Assembly (NCBI GenBank): GCA_007130545.1
Contig: SLSG01000134.1
Span: 1 to 12,466, forward strand
Source of the DNA: Bacteroidales bacterium
GTDB lineage: Bacteria > Bacteroidota > Bacteroidia > Bacteroidales > UBA7960
Reading direction: 5' to 3'
DNA: 12,466 nucleotides
Shown here: positions 1 through 5,983 of the stretch, in pieces
Layout: each line of letters starts with the position of its first letter
Numbering within the stretch: position 1 is the stretch's first letter
Program-made: the position numbers and the translations under genes
Notes under the pieces: model-generated
Seen by the model: only the letters and a program-made list of their open reading frames with translations
What the model was told of the DNA's origin: nothing
Databases searched by the model: none

Positions 1-4
1 CATT

Positions 5-119
5 AGCCAATAGCCAACACCCAAAAGCCAATAGCCAATAGCCAACAGCCAACACCCAACACCCAACAGCCAACAACCAACACCCAATAGCCAATAGCCA
101 ACACCCAACAACCAACAAC
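5..119. repeat. 7-bp tandem repeat array, 16 units, abutting a start codon
   Basis: From position 5 to 116 the sequence reads as 16 consecutive 7-mers of form A[G/C/A]CCAA[T/C/A], followed by AAC and then the ATG at 120. The period is never broken. Only two positions vary: the second (G in 9 units, C in 5, A in 2) and the seventh (C in 10, T in 5, A in 1). The array probably continues left of the window. Because 7 is not a multiple of 3 it is not coding; in the frame of the downstream gene there is a TAG at 39-41 and no upstream start. It contains no TAnnTTTG box, so the promoter of the next gene must lie further left or be unconventional. The A/C-rich, G-poor composition would give an unstructured mRNA leader. 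Similar short CCAATAGCCAA-type arrays occur between genes in Bacteroidota, as far as I recall; their role is not known to me. Confidence 0.92.
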
Positions 120-686
120 ATGGAACAACAAGATATAAAGATCGGAGCAAAGGTGGAGCATCCCCAATTCGGGGTAGGCATTGTGACCCGCGTGAACCTG
201 ACCACCACCCGGGTCTTCTTTTTGAACCGCGGGGACAAGGAGATTGCCAATAGTTTTCAGGGGTTGAAGCTTCTAGAACCCTCTGCAGCAGAAGGCGGCG
301 GAGGCGCTCACGGAGGTGGGGGCGGCATCAGCCTGGCAGACCTGGAAAAGGTATTTTCAGGGGTGCTTAGGAGGTATGCTGACTTCCCGGAACTGGTTGA
401 AATGGGCGACCGCTGGAAAAAGGGGCTGATGATCCTGAAGCCAGGCTCACCAGAGCTAAAGCCCAGGGAGATACCCATCGAATCATTCTTTCACAAGGTC
501 GTACTGGTGCGCGACCGCCTCCGGGTGCTTGAGCAGCGGATCAACAGCAATGAGAAGCTGGAAGATGAAGAAAAGGTCAACCTGCAGCAATACATTACCC
601 GCGTATACGGATCACTGACCACCTTCAATGTACTGTTCAAGCACAAGGAACAGCATTTTATAGGGGACAAGGGTTCAGGTGAATAG
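120..686 (+). CDS. Hypothetical protein with N-terminal Tudor-like (UvrD C-terminal-like) domain and Gly-rich linker
   Basis: 188 residues, cytoplasmic by composition (no signal peptide or membrane helix). Residues 6-53 read as a small beta-barrel: the stretch IGAKVEHPQFGVGIVTRV resembles the 'G.kV.Hp.FG.G.V' signature found in the C-terminal Tudor-like domain of UvrD/PcrA helicases and in related short proteins, which bind nucleic acid or RNA polymerase. A glycine-rich linker follows at 59-69 (GGGGAHGGGGG). Residues 70-188 form a second, mostly helical, charged domain that I do not recognise, with a probable coiled-coil stretch at about 128-160. The ATG at 120 is chosen because the frame upstream has a stop at 39-41 and no other start. 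There is no Shine-Dalgarno sequence; the leader is the heptamer array. It converges on the membrane-protein gene at 793. A DNA- or polymerase-associated role is only inference from the Tudor-like motif. Confidence 0.8.
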   Translation: MEQQDIKIGAKVEHPQFGVGIVTRVNLTTTRVFFLNRGDKEIANSFQGLKLLEPSAAEGGGGAHGGGGGISLADLEKVFSGVLRRYADFPELVEMGDRWKKGLMILKPGSPELKPREIPIESFFHKVVLVRDRLRVLEQRINSNEKLEDEEKVNLQQYITRVYGSLTTFNVLFKHKEQHFIGDKGSGE

Positions 687-717
687 GGCCAGCCTTGGCC
701 TGTCATTTAAGCCCGCC

Positions 718-742
718 GGGTTAAACACGGGTTAAACACGGG
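718..742. repeat. 11-bp direct repeat in a convergent intergenic gap
   Basis: GGGTTAAACAC occurs twice back to back (718-728 and 729-739) and is followed by another GGG (740-742). The flanks GCCCG (711-715) and CGGGC (739-743) are complementary, so the unit could fold as the loop of a short stem. The gap 687-792 lies between the 3' ends of two convergent genes. It also has a 5-bp hairpin at 687-700 (GGCCA/TGGCC) and a 5-bp inverted repeat CCTCA/TGAGG at 768-787. None is followed by a convincing T-run, so intrinsic termination here is only possible. Confidence 0.55.
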
Positions 743-792
743 CTCGGGAGCATGCCTGGTCAGCCAGCCTCATGCCGGCGGTTGAGGTATTG

Positions 793-2331
793 TTAAAATA
801 CCAGTGCGTACAAAACGCCGAGTACACCGATTGTGGCCAGGGTGTAAACCACTTTTTCGGGCATGATGCCATGGCTCTCACGTGTCTTGCCGAAGATCCA
901 GAACACCAGCGGGTGCACAAGGAAAGGCATTGCAAAGACAAATGCGATCAGTCCGGCTGAGTGTTCCCCGAACATCCCTCCCTGGATGGCTGCAAAAAGA
1001 CCGAAGTGGGAAATCGCGGAGGAATTGGCCATGACGGTATCGGCAAGCGGCATCCCCCCGATTGTCAACAGGATGAATCCGCCGAAAACCGCCGTGAGCT
1101 GCCATCCAAGCGAAAACATCATCAGCCCCTTGATCTCCACGGAATCCTTGCCTTTGGCACTTCGCAGCGTGCGGAAAGACAGGATGGTGATCAGGATGCC
1201 GGCAGCCAGCACGATCAAGGCGTAGTGTGTCAGCAGATGTCCGGCAGCCACACTGGCAGCGAGGATGGAGAACACGAAGATGTGTCCGATAAATGGCACG
1301 TTGATCATGATGGGGGCGCGTACGGCGGATTCCACGCCGAAGTCCCCTGCAGTACAGGCACCGGTCAAACCCGAATGTGACAGGGCGCCTGCCATCCCGG
1401 GCGCCAGGTTGCGAATATGGTTGGAACGCCCGACCAGAATCAGCAGGGCCAGTCCGCCAAACATCCACATCAGCTGGCCAAAGAAGCCAAACGAGAGTAC
1501 GGCGGTCATGCCCGAGAGCATGAAGGCATCGGCAATGCGGGAACCACCTACCATGAAGTTGGCCGCCAGCACCACCGGAATACCAGCAAAAAGCAGGGCG
1601 CGGATGGTCGGACCAAACCGCCATCTGGACAGCAGGGCGCCCAGGATCACGGAAATGATCATGGCAAAGAAAATCTCCGGCAGGGCAATGGTGGGCCTGA
1701 TCCATTGGGCGATGTAGTAGGAGGCGATCAGAATTCCCAGGATTACTGCCGTTTCAATGATCCCCTTGCGAATATAGACGGCCTTGTTGTCAATTTTGGC
1801 GCGGTAGTCTATCAGGATAATGGAAGCCACCAGTCCAAGGTAACCAAGCAAAGGATAGAATTTATCAATCATCTCCCCGGTCTCAAAGCCCACGATGGCC
1901 CTTTTCAGGGATTCTATTCCGATCAGGATGAAAAAAGCCCGGATGATGAACATGAACTGGGTGAACTTGGTACCCAGAAAGATTTCCTCGGTGGATTGTA
2001 CCACAATGTCTTTCTTGTCGATCTTCTGCCCGGCAACGATCTTTTTGATCTCCTGTCCGCCTACAAAGAATGAGGCGATCAGGGCGGTAATGGTCACCTT
2101 GCTGCTAAGGTCCATGACCGGGAATTCCGGAAGACCCGGTGTGGCCAGTCCGCTGTTCACCAATATCAGCCCCATGACCAGTCCGAATACCACGATGATC
2201 AAAATAGGGGAGTAACGTGTGCCCGCTACGAAGGTCCGGCTGACAAGGACCATGGAAATGACCATCAAAAAGGTGAGGAAAAACTGGTTCAGGATATGTG
2301 CGTTGGCGATCTGGTCGGTTAATTGTTCCAT
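793..2331 (-). CDS. Polytopic inner-membrane protein, putative transporter of unrecognised family
   Basis: 512 residues with about 11-13 hydrophobic segments (roughly 15-32, 40-60, 78-92, 124-140, 158-176, 188-208, 217-234, 245-262, 270-300, 343-365, 368-386, 408-428, 442-480 and 494-512), so an integral membrane protein. A polar, glycine-rich stretch between helices at about 316-340 (ALSHSGLTGACTAGDFGVES) and another at 451-460 (GGMFGEHSAG) look like conserved re-entrant or substrate loops of the kind seen in secondary carriers. I cannot assign a family; a remote relation to GltS-like carriers is only a guess. The reading frame is open up to 2595, but that extension would cross the terminator at 2369-2402 and overlap the porin gene. 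The ATG at 2331 (MEQLTDQ) directly precedes the first helix region and follows an A/C-rich leader, so it is preferred. It is probably monocistronic: a terminator lies upstream and a convergent gene downstream. Confidence 0.85.
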   Translation of the reverse strand: MEQLTDQIANAHILNQFFLTFLMVISMVLVSRTFVAGTRYSPILIIVVFGLVMGLILVNSGLATPGLPEFPVMDLSSKVTITALIASFFVGGQEIKKIVAGQKIDKKDIVVQSTEEIFLGTKFTQFMFIIRAFFILIGIESLKRAIVGFETGEMIDKFYPLLGYLGLVASIILIDYRAKIDNKAVYIRKGIIETAVILGILIASYYIAQWIRPTIALPEIFFAMIISVILGALLSRWRFGPTIRALLFAGIPVVLAANFMVGGSRIADAFMLSGMTAVLSFGFFGQLMWMFGGLALLILVGRSNHIRNLAPGMAGALSHSGLTGACTAGDFGVESAVRAPIMINVPFIGHIFVFSILAASVAAGHLLTHYALIVLAAGILITILSFRTLRSAKGKDSVEIKGLMMFSLGWQLTAVFGGFILLTIGGMPLADTVMANSSAISHFGLFAAIQGGMFGEHSAGLIAFVFAMPFLVHPLVFWIFGKTRESHGIMPEKVVYTLATIGVLGVLYALVF

Positions 2332-2361
2332 CGGTTGTTGGTTGGGTTTTTTTGGCGAGGG

Positions 2362-2369
2362 CAAATATA
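2362..2369 (-). promoter_or_regulatory. Candidate Bacteroidota -7 box for the membrane-protein gene
   Basis: The minus strand reads TATATTTG, a perfect match to TAnnTTTG, about 30 nt before the ATG at 2331. No TTTG is present 20 nt upstream, because that position falls inside the terminator hairpin, so the -33 element is missing or degenerate. The predicted leader is short and A/C-rich (CCAAAAAAACCCAACC and onward). Confidence 0.45.
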
Positions 2370-2402
2370 AAAAAAGCTGCCGGAATTCCGGCAGCTTTTT
2401 TT
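2369..2402 (-). terminator. Rho-independent terminator (perfect 34-nt palindrome) of the porin gene
   Basis: Perfect inverted repeat with 17-nt arms centred between 2385 and 2386. It has a GC-rich core (GCTGCCGG/CCGGCAGC) around AATT and A/T tracts outside. On the minus strand it follows the porin stop codon (2459) by about 57 nt and ends in a run of T, so it fits an intrinsic terminator. By symmetry it could also work on the plus strand, but no plus-strand gene needs it here. Confidence 0.9.
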
Positions 2403-2458
2403 TCTCGGCCAATTTGCCCGTTTTCCCTGTATGGGGGAAAGGGGGCCTGGCAAAGGGT

Positions 2459-4087
2459 TTAAAACTTGAGGTCCACGCCCACAGCGAACACCAGGTTGCT
2501 GCGGTCGTATGTTTCCTGGTAGGAAAATCCTGCGCCCATGAAATCCTTTTCGTGGGTGACATACTGTGAAAATAGTCCGCCAAGGTTAACGGCAATCATA
2601 TCGCTCAGCTGAACCCTGAATCCTGCACCGAAAGTATTGGTGGATAAACTGTGGCTCTGGTCACTGTGATAGAGCTCGCTCACACCCGTTTGTGTCCGCA
2701 GGTAGCCTGCACTGACCAGGAACATCGGACTGATTCTGAATTCTGCGCCAAGTCCTGCCTCCCAGAAGTTGTTATCGATGATCTCCTCGTTGGTATAAAA
2801 GCTGGGCGTGCCGGCAGACCAGCTTCTGATTTTTCCGTAATCTGCGCTTTTATCAAAGTAGTAATGCAATCCGGAGTGCAGGGTAATGCGGTCGGTTGCT
2901 CCGAAGCTCACCCCTGCCGATAGCATGGAGGGAAGATTGCTCGGAATTTCCATTCCGTCGGGATATACCCCAAGGTCATCCCTGTCGGTCTGGTTTTTCA
3001 CTGTCAGGTTGGTTTTATGCTCATATTTCAGAGCCACGTTCAGCCGTTCAGAAAACCGGAAATGCACCCCGAAAATGGGTGCAATGCTGGACCCCTTCTG
3101 GGTGACATCCACCTGCTTATTCTCGGTCATGGCTTGGTTGGCCTGCATTTGGGCCTGCATGGCCTGGAACTGGGGAGTGGCCTGGGAATATGCTCCCTGG
3201 ATCTGTTCGATGGTCAGTGTAGCTGGATTAATCTGCGGGTTAATCAGCGCAAAGCCGCCCGAAACCGACAGGGCCTGCTCGGCTGTAAGAAAGCCCATGG
3301 AGACCGCCTGGTTGAGGGTCAATCCGCCACCCCCGCCGGCAACGATTGGCTGCAGGGAGGTGGCCACCCCTGAAAGCTGGCCAAACAAGCCTGACATCTG
3401 TGAGAAAAACCCCGGTGCACTGATCATCGCAGAACCATTCAGTCCCAGTACGGGAATTGCAGGGTTGATCTGGATATTCTGTAAGTAGCCATTGTATGTG
3501 TTGGTGGCGGTAACATACCTTAAGCCGGCAGCCACCGAGACCACGTCATTAATGGCGTAAGATGCCGTACCCTGAAAACCCCAGTACAGGGACTGGGCAT
3601 CAAAATTGGTAGAAAAGCTGTATTGTGTGGTGGGAATCCCGGCAGCGGTCAGCATGCCGGGCAAAACGGAAACCTGCTGCTCAAAGGAGGGCAGTCCCTC
3701 TTCGAACAGGGCGCTCCCGCCGCCGCCGATAGGGTTCATTCCGACAGAAAAAGCAAAGGGCCCCTGTTTGTAAGTCAGGTAAGCGGAGGGAAAAACAGGT
3801 GCGGAAACAGTCCCTTCGAACTCATTGCGGTTCATGCCCGGGAAAGTCGAATTGATGGTACGCCTTTGGGCGATGGTCTGGTTGCTTAAAGAAATATGGA
3901 AACCATCCTGCAGAAAGGACAGTCCTGCCGGGTTGTAGTACCCCCCTTCCGGTCCGATAATGGCATCAAGAACAGGCATCCGGATATAGGACGCACTTTG
4001 GTTGGTGTTGGTCACCAGACCACCGGCCTGGGCCATGAGTGGAAGGCCTAAAACAAAGAGAACAAGGATTTTGAGACTCCGTTTCAT
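2459..4087 (-). CDS. Outer-membrane transport protein, FadL/TodX (OMPP1) family
   Basis: 542 residues. Residues 1-21 (MKRSLKILVLFVLGLPLMAQA) are a clear Sec signal peptide cleaved before GG. The mature part begins with a plug-like segment containing NPAGLSF at 52-58, a hallmark of FadL-type porins that carry long-chain fatty acids or hydrophobic compounds across the outer membrane. Alternating beta strands follow and the protein ends in a terminal phenylalanine (VGVDLKF), the C-terminal signal recognised by the BAM complex. A long insertion at about 203-327 is rich in Gly, Ala, Gln and Met (for example MQAQMQANQAM near 310-320) and probably forms an extracellular loop. The frame is open to 4171, but the ATG at 4087 gives the signal peptide directly. 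Transcribed alone: terminator at 2369-2402 downstream and a 181-bp gap upstream. That gap holds only a weak promoter-like TATTTTCG (minus strand, 4145-4138). The substrate is not determined. Confidence 0.88.
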   Translation of the reverse strand: MKRSLKILVLFVLGLPLMAQAGGLVTNTNQSASYIRMPVLDAIIGPEGGYYNPAGLSFLQDGFHISLSNQTIAQRRTINSTFPGMNRNEFEGTVSAPVFPSAYLTYKQGPFAFSVGMNPIGGGGSALFEEGLPSFEQQVSVLPGMLTAAGIPTTQYSFSTNFDAQSLYWGFQGTASYAINDVVSVAAGLRYVTATNTYNGYLQNIQINPAIPVLGLNGSAMISAPGFFSQMSGLFGQLSGVATSLQPIVAGGGGGLTLNQAVSMGFLTAEQALSVSGGFALINPQINPATLTIEQIQGAYSQATPQFQAMQAQMQANQAMTENKQVDVTQKGSSIAPIFGVHFRFSERLNVALKYEHKTNLTVKNQTDRDDLGVYPDGMEIPSNLPSMLSAGVSFGATDRITLHSGLHYYFDKSADYGKIRSWSAGTPSFYTNEEIIDNNFWEAGLGAEFRISPMFLVSAGYLRTQTGVSELYHSDQSHSLSTNTFGAGFRVQLSDMIAVNLGGLFSQYVTHEKDFMGAGFSYQETYDRSNLVFAVGVDLKF

Positions 4088-4268
4088 AAGTTGAGGTTTT
4101 TGTAAGTATAAATGGTTCTGGGCTTGTGTTTGCGTCGCGAAAATACGAATTATTCTCACATCCCTAAACAAACGTTTACGCGGATTGATTATTGTCCTTC
4201 ATAATATTCTTATTATCAGCGTGTTATGCTTGTTTTTTAATTGCCAAATCCACCAGGTTGGCGCTTTG

Positions 4269-5798
4269 TCAGTAATTGAAACTGCTTCCGCCAATGAACT
4301 CCCGGAGGATGGAAGTGGGAGGAATGTCGGATGGGTTAATGGGTACCAGCAAGGAGAGCAGGCGATTGAGCCTTTCAGCTTCCCTGCGGGCATGGGGGGT
4401 GGTGGCATTTTCCACTTGCAGTATCTGTGGGGCGTAGAAGGCAAATACGGCAATCTCATAAATCAGGGCGGAATTTAATATGGCATGGGCACTTTCCTGG
4501 AACGGAAAGATGCTTTGGTATTCATTCTGCATCACGTCCGGCCAACGCGTGATGGTTTCGTTGAAGTCGTATCCCCTGAAAAGGTGGTCCCTGACCAGAC
4601 GACGGATCAAGCGGTGATCTGATGTGGAGAAAGGAAGGTGGTCATGGATATTCAGCGTGGTCAGGGCCGAAACGTAGAGTCGGTATGACTCCACGTCCAT
4701 GACCTTCTTCCAGAGCTCCGGGTTCAGTCCGTGTATACCTTCCACAATGATATAGGTGTCATCGGTGATCCGGGTCGGCTTTTCCCCCGGAACGGGTCCC
4801 TGGCCGTCGAAATGGTATTTTGGGAGGCAGACATCCTTCCTGGAAAGCAGGTCATGTATGTTGTCCATGAACAGGTCCAGGTCCAGTGCTCTGAGTTGCT
4901 CAAAATTTTTCATTCCGGTTGCAGGGTCGTCCGGTATGTCTGTATGGGGAAGATAATAATTGTCGAGCGACAGGATCAGGGCTTGCTTTTTGATCGCCTT
5001 GAGTTCAATGGCCAGCCTGTTGGCCGAGGTGGTCTTCCCGGAAGAAGTGGGGCCAGCCAAAAATACAACCCTGGGTTTCAGGGGATGTGAAATGATGTTG
5101 TCGGCAATGCGGGAGATCCGGCGGGCCTGGTAAACCTCTGCAATTTTTATGAATTCCGGCAACCTCCCCTGGGAGATCACATCATTCAGTTCGGCGAAGC
5201 TGGAAATGCCGAGAAACTTCATGGTCTCTTCCGACTCCTCAAACCTGCGGAAATATTTGCTAAGTTCGATGCGCTCAGGCATGACCCGCTGGTAGAATTC
5301 CTGGTCTGTGATCAGAAAAAACCCCTTACGGTATTTAAACAGACTGAAGCCGTGCAGCCTGTCATAGTTTTCCTGCACATGCTCCAGCAGCAATTCACCG
5401 CATCCGTTCAGGTGGGCCAGTTGCAGACCGGCCAGTGCATGCGCATTGCCCTCCCTTGATTGCAGCAAGTGGACGATGTCCGGCCGGCGGTTGGTCTCAA
5501 AATAGTCAACCAGGTCCTGTTTTGAAAGGGTCTGCTGCCTGAATCCCATGTCTGAACGGAGCATTTTTTTTACCTCATCCTCTATCCGCTGTAATTCCCT
5601 CACCTTTACATCATAATCGGGGAAGTACCCGTAGACACCGCCTGGCACGCTGTAGGAGATATAATAGGGTTTGTTGGGCAACACCTCTCCGGACGCCTTG
5701 TTGAAGAGCACCAGCATGGGCTCCATAATGTCCCTGAATGATCGTTTGATCGCATCAGGTTCTGGACGTTTTTCAGGCAGGGGAAGTAGTTCCGGCAT
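4269..5798 (-). CDS. Nucleoside (uridine-type) kinase lacking the TGS domain
   Basis: 509 residues, cytoplasmic. Residues about 15-235 resemble the ThrRS second-additional-domain-like part that precedes the kinase domain in this family. The kinase domain follows with a P-loop GPTSSGKTTS at 249-258, SLDNYYLP at 277-284, a Walker-B-like IIVEGIHGLN at 350-359, and an Arg-rich lid RLIRRLVRDHLFRGY at 396-410. The C-terminus IPPTSILREFIGGSSFNY closely matches my recollection of Bacteroides homologues annotated as uridine/nucleoside kinase. These phosphorylate a nucleoside with ATP or GTP in pyrimidine salvage. Those homologues are about 550 residues with an N-terminal TGS domain; here there is no room for one, because the frame meets a stop at 5901-5903. 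A TTG start at 5834 is possible but lies inside the promoter repeats; the ATG at 5798 is preferred. Divergent from a dihydroorotate-dehydrogenase-like gene. Substrate specificity is inferred. Confidence 0.88.
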   Translation of the reverse strand: MPELLPLPEKRPEPDAIKRSFRDIMEPMLVLFNKASGEVLPNKPYYISYSVPGGVYGYFPDYDVKVRELQRIEDEVKKMLRSDMGFRQQTLSKQDLVDYFETNRRPDIVHLLQSREGNAHALAGLQLAHLNGCGELLLEHVQENYDRLHGFSLFKYRKGFFLITDQEFYQRVMPERIELSKYFRRFEESEETMKFLGISSFAELNDVISQGRLPEFIKIAEVYQARRISRIADNIISHPLKPRVVFLAGPTSSGKTTSANRLAIELKAIKKQALILSLDNYYLPHTDIPDDPATGMKNFEQLRALDLDLFMDNIHDLLSRKDVCLPKYHFDGQGPVPGEKPTRITDDTYIIVEGIHGLNPELWKKVMDVESYRLYVSALTTLNIHDHLPFSTSDHRLIRRLVRDHLFRGYDFNETITRWPDVMQNEYQSIFPFQESAHAILNSALIYEIAVFAFYAPQILQVENATTPHARREAERLNRLLSLLVPINPSDIPPTSILREFIGGSSFNY

Positions 5799-5840
5799 GG
5801 ACACAAAGATATGGACACAAAGATAAGGATACAAAGATAA
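5799..5840 (-). repeat. Three tandem 14-bp repeats directly upstream of the kinase start codon
   Basis: Units on the plus strand are GGACACAAAGATAT (5799-5812), GGACACAAAGATAA (5813-5826) and GGATACAAAGATAA (5827-5840). They differ at only two positions. The array touches the ATG of the kinase gene at 5798. Each unit, read on the minus strand, contains TATCTTTG, the Bacteroidota -7 promoter box. Confidence 0.93.
5804..5835 (-). promoter_or_regulatory. Repeat-built promoter of the kinase gene, probably leaderless
   Basis: On the minus strand the proximal repeat supplies TATCTTTG (5811 to 5804) and the distal repeat supplies TTTG (5835 to 5832). They are separated by exactly 20 nt, the spacing also seen in the promoters at 5910 and 7061. 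Only 5 nt (TGTCC) lie between the -7 box and the ATG. Transcription should therefore begin at or within a few nucleotides of the start codon. The other two TATCTTTG copies (5818-5825 and 5832-5839) could give leaders of about 14 and 28 nt but lack a well-spaced TTTG. Confidence 0.6.
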
Positions 5841-5842
5841 GG

Positions 5843-5858
5843 GGATTTGGTCAAATCC
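5843..5858. promoter_or_regulatory. 16-bp palindrome, candidate operator between divergent genes
   Basis: GGATTTG-GT-CAAATCC: two perfect 7-bp arms around a 2-bp spacer. It lies 2 bp beyond the promoter repeats of the kinase gene and about 50 bp upstream of the promoter of the divergent flavoprotein gene. Size and position fit a dimeric regulator site. No regulator is identified in the window. Confidence 0.4.
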
Positions 5859-5909
5859 GGGAATCAGGCTCCGAACCCCTTTAGGTGGCCGTTTAGGGCT
5901 TCAATTTGG

Positions 5910-5941
5910 TTTGTGAATCTGAGAAAATTCATGTAGGTTTG
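5910..5941 (+). promoter_or_regulatory. Promoter of the dihydroorotate-dehydrogenase-like gene (TTTG-N20-TAnnTTTG)
   Basis: TTTG at 5910-5913, 20 nt, then TAGGTTTG at 5934-5941: a full match to the primary sigma factor consensus of Bacteroidota. The predicted start is near 5946, giving a leader of about 38 nt before the ATG at 5984. Confidence 0.65.
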
Positions 5942-5983
5942 TTATCGAAATAAATAGACTTAACCATTTTAACCTGCCCAAAG

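Noticed and set aside
5..119. CRISPR array or origin iterons
   Set aside because: The 7-bp units have no spacers, so it is not CRISPR. No replication gene or DnaA-box cluster is nearby to suggest an origin.
878..1705. Long 275-residue open frame on the minus strand
   Set aside because: It lies entirely within the membrane-protein gene in another frame and has shadow-like Arg/His/Cys-rich composition.
2332..2595. N-terminal extension of the membrane-protein frame by 88 codons
   Set aside because: It would read through a strong terminator and a -7 box, overlap the 3' end of the porin gene, and give a low-complexity, non-homologous-looking peptide. The ATG at 2331 fits better.
4088..4171. Extension of the porin frame to 4171
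   Set aside because: The ATG at 4087 yields a clean signal peptide; the extension would place 28 unrelated residues before it.
4138..4172. Porin promoter on the minus strand (TTTG ... TATTTTCG)
   Set aside because: The -7 box has a mismatch in the conserved TTTG and the spacing is 23 rather than 20, so it is too weak to list as a feature.
5799..5834. TTG start codon at 5834 for the kinase
   Set aside because: It lies inside the 14-bp promoter repeats. The peptide it adds (YPYLCVHIFVS) is simply the translation of the repeats.
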